From positions 1 to 64,000 of the forward strand of contig NZ_JBMSDT010000009.1 of assembly GCF_049445795.1 (NCBI RefSeq): DNA of 64,000 nucleotides, in the 5' to 3' direction. Positions 40,131-50,044 of the stretch are shown here, piece by piece. The stretch comes from Larkinella sp049445795 (GTDB lineage Bacteria; Bacteroidota; Bacteroidia; Cytophagales; Spirosomataceae). The position numbers and the translations under genes are program-made. Positions within the stretch are counted from its first letter, which is position 1, and each line of letters opens with the position of its first letter. The notes beneath the pieces are model-generated. The model did no database searches and was not told the DNA's origin. It was given only the letters and a program-made list of their open reading frames with translations.

Positions 40131-41353
40131 TTCCCTATTTTTTGTTCGGTGGCCGTAGGCAACACCGTGTTGAATGTTCCCCAAAACCGCTCGTCATACT
40201 GCCCAGATTGCTTCGGCAGGTGGTCGGTAGTCAGCAATAGCTCCGTTTCCTTCACAGCCTGTCCATTTGATTTCGCGTACTCATTCGTCACATAATGCAG
40301 GCAAATCGACGCCAAAACCGGGTCAGCATGGGGCACGACAAACTGCGTTTCGAGCACCAGCCGCGAATCCTGCAAATACCATTTGTTGTTCCAACGGCGA
40401 TACTGGCTGTGGCTCGATACTCGTTTTACTTCTTTTTTCGAGCGACCAGTCAGGTTATCAAAAACCGATTTCAAACTGGTTTTTAGTACTTCTCCGGCGG
40501 CTTCGGGCGTAAACTCGTAGGTTATTCGCACAATGGCCCGGCTGACGGTATCGATCAGCAACTCGCCGGTCCGGGCCGCCCGCACCCGCCGACCCGCCAC
40601 CGGAGCAAACGTCAGCCGGTAAACCGGTCGGTCATCAAAACCGGTCAGGAGCGAATCCAGCCGAAATTCATAGTCAGTTAAATTGTCCCCGGTCCAATAA
40701 TCAGGTGGTCCTAACTCCATGCTGCGCGTGACAATAGCGGCACCGTTTGGAAAGGCGTACCCTTCGAGACATTTCGGTAGCGGTTCGCGGACGAGTTGAC
40801 GGCCTTTCACCAGTTTCACTTTCTCGGGTAATTCGGTTTTCGCGTCCGGCAACTTTTCGACTTTCAACACCGCTTCCCGCACATTCCAGCAAACCGTATC
40901 GGCCGTCAAGGTCTCGCGGTAAAAACCGGTCAGCACCGTTGGTGTCGGCTGGAAATTCGCCGGAATCGCTTTTAGGGCTGCAAACACCAGCATGCGGGCA
41001 TCGGTGCGGTTGCGAAAAGACGACGACAGCACAATGGGCTCGATGGCTTCCAGCGACACCCTCACCGAATCGGCTGGTTTCAGATTCCGAAACGCAATGA
41101 AGCCGTTCTGATAGCCCGGAGCTGCGACTATTCCTTCCTTTTGGGCGTCGATTTTTGGGTATTTTAGCAAAAACCAGCCGTCGGCATTTGCCAGGGTACC
41201 CCAGGCTTTCCCGGCCACACTAATATAGGCCGATACCACCGGTTTGCCGGTTTTCTGATCAACCACCTGCCCAGTTACCTGCTGGTACCCCTGCGCCCAA
41301 ACCGCCTTTCCACCTACCCAAACCCCAAATAGAATGCCCAGCACGTATTTCAT
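40127..41353 (-). CDS. Exported protein with carboxypeptidase-regulatory-like domain
   Basis: The 408-residue protein has a signal peptide (MKYVLGILFGVWVGGKAVWAQ). A carboxypeptidase D regulatory-like fold follows (VTGQVVDQKTGKPVVSAYISVAGKAWGTLANADGWFLLKYP), of which VTGQVVDQKTGKPV is diagnostic. The rest, about 280 residues, is a large beta-rich domain with no catalytic motif that I can identify. In Bacteroidota this layout marks surface or periplasmic proteins of unknown function. Its stop overlaps the recQ start. Confidence 0.82.
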   Translation of the reverse strand: MKYVLGILFGVWVGGKAVWAQGYQQVTGQVVDQKTGKPVVSAYISVAGKAWGTLANADGWFLLKYPKIDAQKEGIVAAPGYQNGFIAFRNLKPADSVRVSLEAIEPIVLSSSFRNRTDARMLVFAALKAIPANFQPTPTVLTGFYRETLTADTVCWNVREAVLKVEKLPDAKTELPEKVKLVKGRQLVREPLPKCLEGYAFPNGAAIVTRSMELGPPDYWTGDNLTDYEFRLDSLLTGFDDRPVYRLTFAPVAGRRVRAARTGELLIDTVSRAIVRITYEFTPEAAGEVLKTSLKSVFDNLTGRSKKEVKRVSSHSQYRRWNNKWYLQDSRLVLETQFVVPHADPVLASICLHYVTNEYAKSNGQAVKETELLLTTDHLPKQSGQYDERFWGTFNTVLPTATEQKIGK

Positions 41354-41592
41354 GCGGAAAACCGTTAAAAGCGTCTAACACCCATTTACGGGATGCCGCC
41401 GAATCGGGTTCCGTTTTCAAAAATACGAAATCCGGTGCGCTTCTCCCATGAAAAGGACGTAAACATACAACTTGTTTTTATTGCATATACAATTTACCGA
41501 GTGCATTTTTTGCGAGTTTTTTACTCCGGATTTCGGCTACTTAAACACCCATGTCTTTGCGATCAGGCAGACCAAAAATCCGGGAATATCCG

Positions 41593-41600
41593 TATGTTTG
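41593..41600 (+). promoter_or_regulatory. -7 box for the S9 peptidase gene
   Basis: TATGTTTG fits TAnnTTTG and lies 35 nt before the ATG at 41636, in the 282-bp gap between divergent genes. Confidence 0.5.
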
Positions 41601-41635
41601 AAGGTCGAATAACCCTGTAAACGCTTCAAAGTAAT

Positions 41636-43549
41636 ATGATGAAAATAGGATTTACCGGCGCGCTGTTGCTCATGAGCCTCGGCGTACAGGCGCAGACTCC
41701 ACTTACCCCCGAACAGCTCTGGAAATGGGGCCGGGTATCGGGCCTGGGAATCTCCAAAGACAAACAGTTCGTGGTCTACGCCGTCAGCACGCCCAATGCA
41801 GAAGAAAATAAAAGTGTGCGCAAAACGTACCGCATTCCGCTGGCGGGTGGCCTGGCGACCGAGATTCCGAATGCCGGAGAATTGCTGCCCAATTCCAAAA
41901 TCTCGTCAGACGGCAAACACCTGATTAGCAGCGAAGCGGTTAAGATTGAAGACATTACCAGCACCGATAAATACCCCGACCTGAAAAAATCGAATGCCTA
42001 CATGTACACCTCGCTGAATTACCGGCACTGGGACACCTGGGAAGACGGGAAATACGATCACGTGTTTGTGGCTCCCCTGGTCGACGGAAAACCGGGTAAA
42101 GCCAAAGACATCATGCCCGGCGAAAAATTCGACTGCCCGCAAAAACCGTTCGGGGGTGACGAGGATTTCATCTGGCATCCCGACGGCAAACGGATTCTGT
42201 ACGTCACCAAAAAGAAATCCGGCACCGACTATGCCGTCAGCACCAACACGGATTTGTACGAATACGACCTGGCGACCGGCACGACCAAAAATCTGACCGA
42301 AGAGAACAAGGGCTATGATGTAAGCCCGGAGTATAACGCGAAGGGCGAACTGGCCTGGCTGCAAATGAAACGCGACGGCTACGAATCCGACAAACAGGAT
42401 TTGATCGTCTGGGACGGCATCACCAAAATGAACCTGACCCAGCAACGGGACGACCTTCACATCAATAGTTTCAAATGGAGCACCGACGGCCGTTCACTGT
42501 TTTTCAATGCACCTATCGACGGCACGATTCAACTGTTTGAAGTTCGCTATCCGGGTCGGACGAAAATGATGCCCGTGATTCGGCAAGTGACCAAAGGTGA
42601 TTTCGACATTACGGCCATCGTCGGCCAATCGGGCAATACGCTGGTGGTGGCCCGCAACGACATCAACCACCCAACCGAACTCTACACGGTCGATCTGGCG
42701 AGCGGAACCCTCAAACAACTCACGCACGTCAACGACGAGGGCGTTAAAAATACCGGTATCTGCAAAACCGAGCGCCGGATGGTCCGCACAACCGATAACA
42801 AGCAAATGCTGGTCTGGGTGATCTATCCACCCGGTTTTGATCCCGCCAAAAAATACCCGGCCCTGCTTTACTGCCAGGGCGGTCCGCAGTCGGCCCTGAC
42901 GCAGACGTACTCCTACCGCTGGAATTTTCAGTTGATGGCGTCGCAGGGCTACATCGTGGTCGCACCCAACCGCCGGGGCATGCCGGGCCACGGCACCGAA
43001 TGGAACGAGCAGGTGAGCAAGGATTACGGCGGGCAGGTGTTGAACGATTACCTGAGCGCTATCGACGATGTGGCCAGAGAACCGTTCGTGGATAAAAACC
43101 GGCTGGGCTGCGTCGGGCCGAGCTTTGGTGGCTATTCGGTTTATGCACTGGCCGGAAAACACGACAAGCGGTTTAAGTCCTTCATCTCGCACGACGGTAT
43201 TTTCGATTTCCGGAGCATGTACGGCACAACTGAAGAACTCTTCTTCGTCAACTGGGATTTCGGTGGGCCGTACTGGGACACGAAAAACAAATCCGCCCAG
43301 CGGACCTACGAACACTCACCGAGTAATTTCGTGGACAAATGGGACACGCCGATTTTCATTATCCAGGGTGGTCGGGATTACCGCGTCCCGATCGAGCAGG
43401 GCCTGCAGGCGTTTCAGGCGGCTCAGTTGCGGGGCATTAAAAGTAAGTTGCTCTACCTGCCCGACGAAAACCATTGGGTGCTGACGGCCCAGAACGCGCT
43501 GGTCTGGCAACGGGAGTTTTTTAGCTGGCTGAAGGAGACGTTGAATTAA
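41636..43549 (+). CDS. S9-family serine peptidase (prolyl oligopeptidase-like), exported
   Basis: The 637-residue protein has a signal peptide (MKIGFTGALLLMSLGVQAQT) and an N-terminal beta-propeller of WD40/TolB-type blades (for example FIWHPDGKRILYVTKKK, FKWSTDGRSLFF). The alpha/beta-hydrolase domain has the catalytic Ser in GPSFGGYSVYA, Asp in GGRDYRVPIEQG and His in DENHWVL. It is close to dipeptidyl-peptidase/acylaminoacyl-peptidase types that cut peptides in the periplasm. A peptide-using SusC/SusD locus may be its neighbour, but the strands are convergent. Confidence 0.94.
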   Translation: MMKIGFTGALLLMSLGVQAQTPLTPEQLWKWGRVSGLGISKDKQFVVYAVSTPNAEENKSVRKTYRIPLAGGLATEIPNAGELLPNSKISSDGKHLISSEAVKIEDITSTDKYPDLKKSNAYMYTSLNYRHWDTWEDGKYDHVFVAPLVDGKPGKAKDIMPGEKFDCPQKPFGGDEDFIWHPDGKRILYVTKKKSGTDYAVSTNTDLYEYDLATGTTKNLTEENKGYDVSPEYNAKGELAWLQMKRDGYESDKQDLIVWDGITKMNLTQQRDDLHINSFKWSTDGRSLFFNAPIDGTIQLFEVRYPGRTKMMPVIRQVTKGDFDITAIVGQSGNTLVVARNDINHPTELYTVDLASGTLKQLTHVNDEGVKNTGICKTERRMVRTTDNKQMLVWVIYPPGFDPAKKYPALLYCQGGPQSALTQTYSYRWNFQLMASQGYIVVAPNRRGMPGHGTEWNEQVSKDYGGQVLNDYLSAIDDVAREPFVDKNRLGCVGPSFGGYSVYALAGKHDKRFKSFISHDGIFDFRSMYGTTEELFFVNWDFGGPYWDTKNKSAQRTYEHSPSNFVDKWDTPIFIIQGGRDYRVPIEQGLQAFQAAQLRGIKSKLLYLPDENHWVLTAQNALVWQREFFSWLKETLN

Positions 43550-43719
43550 AACCGCCTACTCTACATTCCCCTTCACCTGCAGCCCGCTGGGTACGCGGGC
43601 CGGGACGGTTTGGGTGTCGGGTGCCGGTTGCAAACCCTGACAGGGGTAGGAAAAAGTTAGCTTACCCGCTGTCAGGGTCTGCGACCGTAGCGACGGCCCG
43701 GCACTGACAGGGGCAAAAA

Positions 43720-43751
43720 AAGGGGCGGCCATTATGCAACGGCAGCCCCTT
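43720..43751. terminator. Bidirectional intrinsic terminator
   Basis: AAGGGGC-G-GCC (43720-43730) pairs with GGC-A-GCCCCTT (43741-43751), with A-rich sequence on the left and T-rich on the right. A second, weaker hairpin (CCCTGACAG type) lies near 43636-43676. Both sit between convergent genes. Confidence 0.8.
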
Positions 43752-43774
43752 CTTATTTTACCGCTTTCCGACCG

Positions 43775-44341
43775 CTAGTTGGCTACGTTTAGCCGGTAGG
43801 AGAACGGGGAACTGTAAAACGCTCCACCCGTGATGTTAACACCGGTATTGCTGGCCGTGTACGATTTGCCGTTGGTCAGTTTCATGACGCCGGTGATGGT
43901 GAAATAGTCACCCGCCGAAATGTCCGTTAACGCCAGCTTGGTCGCCGTCAGGGCTTCGGTACCCGTTACGGTGATGGTGGCCCGGGGATAGCCGGTTTGG
44001 GCGTCTTTCGCAAACGTCGATGCAGCGAGCGACTTTAGCGCCACGGCCGTCGTCGTTTTGGTGCCGTTGGCAGGCGTGGCATCGACAAACGCAATGGACA
44101 AATCATAGGAAGCGAACATGGCGCCATAGTCGGGCGTCACGGCCTCGGCCACCAGTTCCAGTTTGGTGCCGCCCATGTTGGCTTTGCTCACACTGAACGT
44201 CGAATTGACGACCGGGTAAGGCGTGACGGTCCGGATGTAACCGCCCTGTTCCATATTCCGTTCATCGATCTTGTCAACAACTTCTGTTTTGCAGGCTCCC
44301 ACCAACAGGATCATGCCCAGAAGAATGGTGAAATATTTCAT
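43775..44341 (-). CDS. Lipoprotein of the SusCD operon, unknown function
   Basis: Started at MKYFTILLGMILLVGACKTE (44341) it has 188 residues, with a lipobox LVGAC at Cys17. The longer frame upstream is translated from the intergenic repeat and is rejected. The mature part consists of two beta-rich halves (residues ~50-120 and 120-188), as in SusE/SusF-like or BACON-type binding lipoproteins, but the family is not named. It follows SusD on the same strand after a 159-bp gap holding an inverted repeat. Confidence 0.75.
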   Translation of the reverse strand: MKYFTILLGMILLVGACKTEVVDKIDERNMEQGGYIRTVTPYPVVNSTFSVSKANMGGTKLELVAEAVTPDYGAMFASYDLSIAFVDATPANGTKTTTAVALKSLAASTFAKDAQTGYPRATITVTGTEALTATKLALTDISAGDYFTITGVMKLTNGKSYTASNTGVNITGGAFYSSPFSYRLNVAN

Positions 44342-44372
44342 AATTAGTTGTCTTAAGTGGTGAATGGTTTTT

Positions 44373-44480
44373 AGTTTATGGTTTACAGTTTTTGGCTTAC
44401 GGTTCGCAGTCAAACCTAACAGTCTAAAAGTCAACTACTTATACAGGTAACTAAAAACTGTAAACTATAAACTGTAAACT
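44373..44480. repeat. Inverted repeat between susD and lipoprotein genes
   Basis: The left arm (44373-44395) and right arm (about 44450-44480) match with two mismatches over a 23-nt core AGTTTAT-R-GTTTACAGTTTTT. It has the same unit types as the repeats at 5472 and 11464, and lies inside the presumed SusC-SusD-lipoprotein operon. Confidence 0.8.
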
Positions 44481-44500
44481 TTTTCTCTGTTGAAAACCGG

Positions 44501-46147
44501 TTATTTCAGCAAACCGCTCGGGTTATTATCCCAGAAAACCGGTGTCGTCAAATCCTTTTTCTGCACCGCACTGGAGTTCCGGGTAATGAACGACGACGGG
44601 TAATAGAACGAACGCGGGAAAGCGCCCGGATTCGGATCGAGCGCGGGTTGCTGGTTCGCGGGTTTCCCAGTCCGCCGGTACAGGTTATAGGCTTCGATAC
44701 CGTTGCCATGCAGAGCCAGCCAGTATTCCGTACCGATGATGTTCAGTTTAGCATCCGTCGTGGTGGCTGCGTCATAGTCCGCCAGTACCTTCGTAACGTA
44801 CTTGGTGACCTCAGTGGCCCAGACGATGTTGTTAGCGGCTTCGAAGGTTGCAATTTTGCTGCTTTCGTTGGTCCCCAGCGCCACCGTCCGAACGTCGGCC
44901 ATCGATTTTTCAATCGCTGACTTGAGCAGGTCTTTGGCTACGCCGGTGGTGCCCAGCGTCAGGGCGGATTCAGCCAGCATGAAATCGACAAACGAACGCA
45001 TCATGATGGGATGAATGCCGGCACCTCCACCGCCCGCACCCAGCGAAACCGGCACACCCGCGTCGTTATCATATAAACCGCCCGCCGGATAAACGCCCCA
45101 GGCCGTCCGCAGCAAACCATCCGGTGGAATACCCTCGTTGCTCAGGTGATCGCGGCCCCAGTATCCCACCGTGGTCGGCAGACAATACACGTCCGTGCTG
45201 GAGTAGTGAGCCGGCTTTGAGTTGGTAATACACCGCAGGGCGTTCACATCGGTCGGGTTTTTGATGGTCTGCCGGTAGAAGTAAAACCGCATGCGCGGGT
45301 CCGGAAATCCCTTCGCAGCATACATTGTACCCATGTAGGAGTTCGACTGGTAGTCGCCCCCGCCGGTCGGCGAATACTGTCCGCCGTACCGGGGATGGCG
45401 CGTGTCGGGGTTAGTCAGGTTGGTCCCGTACTTATACGCAAAGTTCTGGGTTGCCGTCGAAATCAGCTTTCCGCCCGCAATCAGCGCATTGATGGCCGCC
45501 GTCGAACCGGCCGCATCGGTCAGCCGTTGGTTCAGGTAGATTTTGAGCTTCAGCGTGTTGGCAAACCGCGTCCAGCTATCGGTACTTCCCGCATACATCA
45601 GGTCGTTTGAAGCACCGGCTTTCGAGGTAGCGGCAAAATTGGCAATGGCCTTGTCAAGTTCCTCCAGCGCCGTCTTGTAAATGCTGGCACCATTATCCAC
45701 TTTCGGGTTGAAGTTGGCTGCGTCGATGGCTTCCGTATACGGCACATCACCGAACACATCCACCAGATTGACGAGTACCGAAGCCCGCAGGGTCCGGGCA
45801 ATCCCGGCATGCACAAACAGTTCTCCGGCTTCAGCCAGCGGAATGAGTGTTTTCACATCCGTCAGAATACCGGCATAGGCCGTACTCCAGGCGCCGTCGT
45901 AATTGGCTGGCGACACGGCATTGTCGTAAATGGCCGATCCCTGGTTCAGCATCCGGGTCAGGCGCATACCGGGGTCACTCAGGGAGTTGAAATGCCCGGC
46001 GTAGCTTATTTCGATTTGATTGAGCAGGTAATTGATGTCGGTGTTACTGGTCGTGACGGCGTTCGGATTGTCGAGCAGATCCAGTTCGCACGAACTCAGG
46101 ACGACCATACACAACGCCAGCAGAATTGTGCCTAGTTTCTTAATCAT
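44501..46147 (-). CDS. SusD/RagB-family nutrient-binding lipoprotein
   Basis: The 548-residue protein has a lipobox at Cys20 (VVLSSCELD) and the SusD-like_2 layout: helical TPR-like N-terminal part (NYLLNQIEISYAGHF, ARTLRASVLVNLVDVFGDVPY) and a C-terminal substrate-facing part. The motif Leu-V-D-x-F-G-D-V-P-Y is diagnostic for SusD proteins. It forms the lid of a SusC channel on the cell surface. It is 48 bp downstream of susC. Substrate is unknown; the nearby S9 peptidase makes a peptide possible. Confidence 0.93.
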   Translation of the reverse strand: MIKKLGTILLALCMVVLSSCELDLLDNPNAVTTSNTDINYLLNQIEISYAGHFNSLSDPGMRLTRMLNQGSAIYDNAVSPANYDGAWSTAYAGILTDVKTLIPLAEAGELFVHAGIARTLRASVLVNLVDVFGDVPYTEAIDAANFNPKVDNGASIYKTALEELDKAIANFAATSKAGASNDLMYAGSTDSWTRFANTLKLKIYLNQRLTDAAGSTAAINALIAGGKLISTATQNFAYKYGTNLTNPDTRHPRYGGQYSPTGGGDYQSNSYMGTMYAAKGFPDPRMRFYFYRQTIKNPTDVNALRCITNSKPAHYSSTDVYCLPTTVGYWGRDHLSNEGIPPDGLLRTAWGVYPAGGLYDNDAGVPVSLGAGGGGAGIHPIMMRSFVDFMLAESALTLGTTGVAKDLLKSAIEKSMADVRTVALGTNESSKIATFEAANNIVWATEVTKYVTKVLADYDAATTTDAKLNIIGTEYWLALHGNGIEAYNLYRRTGKPANQQPALDPNPGAFPRSFYYPSSFITRNSSAVQKKDLTTPVFWDNNPSGLLK

Positions 46148-46195
46148 GATATAGATTCGTTAATGAGTGAGACCGAAAGTGCGGTTTTACCGCGA

Positions 46196-49100
46196 TCAGA
46201 ACGTCAGTTTCAGCGTTCCGCCCAATCGACGGGAGCTTGGGCCAGTCAGGAACTCGAAGCCCAGGCCGTTGCCGACCCCCAATCCCAGGTTGTCCGTGTC
46301 GAAATTGAGGCCTTTCGGGAAATGGATGGCCCGGTACCAGAGGTTATTGCCCGTCAGTGCCAGCGAGGCTCCTTTGATGAACATCTTGCCCAAAATTTTC
46401 TTGGGCAACTGGTACGACAACGAAACTTCCTGCAAACGAATCGTCGAACCGTCGTACATCCGGCCTTCGTCGCCGAAGAAATAATAGTTGTTGAAATAAA
46501 AGTCGGAAGCCGTGATCTGAATGTCGTTCGGCGTACCATCAGATAGTTTAACCCCCGGAACAACAAGCGTTTGGGCGCGGTCGTAACCTGTCTCTGTGCC
46601 CGTATCGATGGTCAGCCCTCGGCCCAGCAAAGCCCCGGCCGTGGATGAATACATCGCCCCTCCGTGCCGGTAAGCCATCATCACACTCAGCGAAATACCT
46701 TTGAAGGTAACTTCATTGATCAAACTGGTCGTAAAAGCCGGATTCGGATCGCCCAGTACTACGGGTGAGGTGGTCGCCAGCAGGTATCCCCCGCCGTCGA
46801 TCAGGTACTGCCCCTGTTCGTTCCGGCGAAAACCGGTTCCTTTGATGATGTTGAACGGCTGCCCCACCACGGCGTAGTTGCCCAGCGATCCACCAAAACC
46901 AGCGACCTGCACCTCCTGCAACGTTCCGCCCAGATCGAGCACTTTAGGCCGGTTTCGTGAGAATACACCGGTAACATCCCAGGAAAAATTGCTGTTTTTC
47001 AAGGGCGTTCCAGACACACTGATTTCAATCCCCTCATTGCGGATTTTCCCGATGTTGATCGTGGTGGCCGTGTAACCCGTCGAGGCATCCAGCGGGGTGC
47101 TCGTAATCAGGTCGCGGGTATTGCGCTGGTAGGCGGTTACATCGAACGTCAGGGCGTTGTTAAACAGCCGTCCTTCCAGTCCGATTTCGGTTTCGGTGTG
47201 CAGTTCCGGTTTCAGGTTCGGGTTGCCGAGTGTATTGTCCACCGAGTGTGTCTGTACGGTCGTTCCGGCGGGCGTCAGCCAGGCCCGGGCATTCTGGTTC
47301 AGCACGTTCCGGGTGCTGTAGGGGTTCGGAAAACCGGCCGAGGTTCCGATACCGGCCCGCAGTTTCAGGAAATTGACAAAACCGCCTGCCTGCAAGCCTT
47401 CAAAAACCGAGGTTGGTACGAACGAAATACTGGCCGAAGGGTAGAAAATCCGGCGGTTTTCCGGTTCTACCGTCGAAGTCCAGTCGTTGCGGCCCGCCAG
47501 GTTTAAAAACAGGAAGTCGTTGACATCGGCCGTAATCTCGCCGAAAACACCGATTCGAGTTTGCTCAACGGTTCCGTTAATGGACGTATTGTCAATGAAG
47601 TTATTGTGCCGGAACAGGTTACGGGCCAGTTGGTTCTGGCTAGCCACAAAAATGGCATTCGTTACGTCGTTCCGCATGTTACCACCAATCCGGCCCGACA
47701 GCGTAACCTTTTCACCCAGGGATCGGTTGTAGGACAAAATCATGCTGTTGTCCCAGATGGTATTCTGTACGTCGTAGGTATTGTAGTATCCATTGACAAA
47801 ATCAACCCCACCCTTGTTGAATTTGTACTCCTGATTTTCGGTGTAGGTATCCAGACCGATTTTGTAGACCAGCATCAGGTCTTTGGCAATGTCATAATTG
47901 AGCGTGGTCGTGGCAAAAATCCGGTTGACGACACCGTTCGTTTTGTAATTTTTCAGCATCCAGCGCGGGTTCGGAATATCGTTTCCGCTCCGAAAATATA
48001 CCGTGCTGCCATCGACCGGGCTCTCAAACGGCCAACCCATCAAATCCACCTGCCGGGGCGTGTAGAGTACGTTGGCCAGGATAGACGGAAAACCGCCCAG
48101 CGAGTTGTTGCCGGTTCCGGCGTTCAGAGGAGGGGAAAACTGGTCGGTCTGGGCAAAGTTGAAGGACGAAATGAGGGTAAGTTTTTTGCTCAACTGCGCA
48201 TTCAGACCAAACCCAAAGTTCAGCTTCGTCAGCCCGTTTTCCGGAATGTAGCCTTCTTCCTTATTATAACCGGCCGAAACGTTGTAGCTAACCCGCTCGC
48301 CCCCGCCCGAGACGTTCACCGAGGTGTTGTAAATTTTTCCAGTCCGGAAGAAATCTTTCACGTTGTTGGGAAACACCTTCATGGTATACGGGCTCACCGA
48401 CGCGACATAAGGCGCCATAGCCGACCGCAGGGAAGCCACGCTCAAAAACGCGTACGGGTGGTTGGTCAGGGCCGTATTGGTGTTTTGCGACGGATAAATT
48501 GCCGCTTCCTCCAGGGTCGGCCCCCAGTTGCTGAAGAAATACCCTAGGTTCTGCTGAAAACCGCCGACGTAATCATTCTGATAGCGCGGCAGGTGAGCGG
48601 TGTTGGTAAAAAATGACTGCGTCAGCGAAACTTGGGTGGCCCGCGCCTTCCGGGTGCCGTTTTTGGTGGTCACCAGAATAACGCCGTTGCGGCCCTGATC
48701 GCCGTAGGTCACAGTAGCGGCCAATCCTTTCAGCACACTGATGTTCTCGATGTTGTTGGGGTCCAGATCCAGAAACCGGCTGGAAGCTGACTGGCTCCCG
48801 CCCGTAAACCCACCCCCACCGCCGGTGATGCCACCCCGGGAGTTGGTGCTGGAGTTAAACGGAACGCCATCGACCACAAACAGGGGCTGCGTGGAGCCGG
48901 TGATGGACGAAAACCCCCGGATGTTGATGTTGGTGCCCGTACCGGACACCCCCGAAGTCGCGGTGATGTTGACGCCGGGAATCTTTCCCTGCAACACCCG
49001 GGCTACATCGGGCTGCGGCCGGTCGGCAATCTGCTTGCTTTCCACCGTGCTGACGGAATAGCCCAGTGCCTTTTTCTCACGGACGATCCCTTGCGCGGTT

Positions 49101-49426
49101 ACCACGATTTCCTGGAGTTGCTTGGCATCTGATTCGAGCGAAACATTGATGGTCGCCCGTGTACCGACTTCGACCTCTTTCGTCAGCATGCCGACGAAAC
49201 TAAACACCAAAACCGGATTACTGCCCGAGACATTGAGTGTATACGTCCCGTTGGCGTCGGTGTTGGTTCCCATTGTGGTCCCTTTAGCGACCACCGACAC
49301 ACCGGGCAAGGGAGAGCCGTCTTCGGTAGACGTAACGACCCCACTGACCTTTCGATCCTGAGCATGGGCACACACCCAGGTCATACAAGCCATTATCAGG
49401 CTTAGTAATAAATGTTTTTTCATCAT
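46196..49426 (-). CDS. SusC/RagA TonB-dependent outer-membrane transporter
   Basis: The 1076-residue protein has a signal peptide (MMKKHLLLSLIMACMTWVCAHAQ). The order after that is a carboxypeptidase-like N-terminal domain (VSGVVTSTEDGSPLPGVSV), a TonB plug with GYSVSTVESKQI and VLQGKIPGVNI, and a long barrel ending LGGTLKLTF with a terminal aromatic. Length is normal for SusC. It imports the substrate bound by the SusD lipoprotein just downstream, powered by TonB. There is no sigma/anti-sigma pair next to it. Confidence 0.96.
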   Translation of the reverse strand: MMKKHLLLSLIMACMTWVCAHAQDRKVSGVVTSTEDGSPLPGVSVVAKGTTMGTNTDANGTYTLNVSGSNPVLVFSFVGMLTKEVEVGTRATINVSLESDAKQLQEIVVTAQGIVREKKALGYSVSTVESKQIADRPQPDVARVLQGKIPGVNITATSGVSGTGTNINIRGFSSITGSTQPLFVVDGVPFNSSTNSRGGITGGGGGFTGGSQSASSRFLDLDPNNIENISVLKGLAATVTYGDQGRNGVILVTTKNGTRKARATQVSLTQSFFTNTAHLPRYQNDYVGGFQQNLGYFFSNWGPTLEEAAIYPSQNTNTALTNHPYAFLSVASLRSAMAPYVASVSPYTMKVFPNNVKDFFRTGKIYNTSVNVSGGGERVSYNVSAGYNKEEGYIPENGLTKLNFGFGLNAQLSKKLTLISSFNFAQTDQFSPPLNAGTGNNSLGGFPSILANVLYTPRQVDLMGWPFESPVDGSTVYFRSGNDIPNPRWMLKNYKTNGVVNRIFATTTLNYDIAKDLMLVYKIGLDTYTENQEYKFNKGGVDFVNGYYNTYDVQNTIWDNSMILSYNRSLGEKVTLSGRIGGNMRNDVTNAIFVASQNQLARNLFRHNNFIDNTSINGTVEQTRIGVFGEITADVNDFLFLNLAGRNDWTSTVEPENRRIFYPSASISFVPTSVFEGLQAGGFVNFLKLRAGIGTSAGFPNPYSTRNVLNQNARAWLTPAGTTVQTHSVDNTLGNPNLKPELHTETEIGLEGRLFNNALTFDVTAYQRNTRDLITSTPLDASTGYTATTINIGKIRNEGIEISVSGTPLKNSNFSWDVTGVFSRNRPKVLDLGGTLQEVQVAGFGGSLGNYAVVGQPFNIIKGTGFRRNEQGQYLIDGGGYLLATTSPVVLGDPNPAFTTSLINEVTFKGISLSVMMAYRHGGAMYSSTAGALLGRGLTIDTGTETGYDRAQTLVVPGVKLSDGTPNDIQITASDFYFNNYYFFGDEGRMYDGSTIRLQEVSLSYQLPKKILGKMFIKGASLALTGNNLWYRAIHFPKGLNFDTDNLGLGVGNGLGFEFLTGPSSRRLGGTLKLTF

Positions 49427-49972
49427 GTATTTAGTTTGGTTAAGACAAGACGCTATCGGTGAATAGCGCTACTAAATTTATTTATTAAAAATTTATTAAA
49501 ACAAATGACAAGGCATTTTATTTGATTTTTGATAAAATCCTATCAGTTGACATCAAAAACATATAAACAGGTTGAAAATTAATGATTTAACATACGTTAT
49601 AGCCAAATTATATTTAAACTTTATAAATTTATATTCACCATTTTGTGGTTTTTACATAAAGAATAAATGCAAACTATCGCATCAATATGTTTGTGCATTA
49701 TCATCAATTAAATGAGCCTTTTAACAATTTATTAATCAACTTTCATTAGTTTATCTATTCTATTTTATAACCTAAGTGATTCAATATTTTCCTTTTTTAA
49801 GAATGATCTATTGAATCACTATGGCCATATAGTTAGTAACAACTATGTTGGTATAATACACTAATGAAATACGTCGTTGCCAGGAAAATCAGGAAAAGTG
49901 CAGGAGACGGGGTGGCGTGTACGTACACCGGTATTGACAAGAAGCCGCAGAACCGCCCATTGAAGGCATGGC
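49427..49972. other. AT-rich region upstream of susC
   Basis: About 545 bp separate susC from the asnS terminator. The sequence is very AT-rich with A/T runs and no open frame of coding character. A small hairpin (CGCTAT-CGGTGA-ATAGCG) lies at 49451-49468 in the susC leader region. I see no exact TAnnTTTG box for susC. Confidence 0.5.
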
Positions 49973-50021
49973 AAAAAAAAACTGCGATGAGTCAGAAGGG
50001 GCTTCCTTCAACTCATCGCAG
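49973..50021 (-). terminator. Terminator of asnS
   Basis: CTGCGATGAGT (49982-49992) pairs with ACTCATCGCAG (50011-50021). An A-run to its left becomes a T-run on the minus strand. Confidence 0.85.
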
Positions 50022-50044
50022 CCTGGATTTAGAATTTCCAGCCG

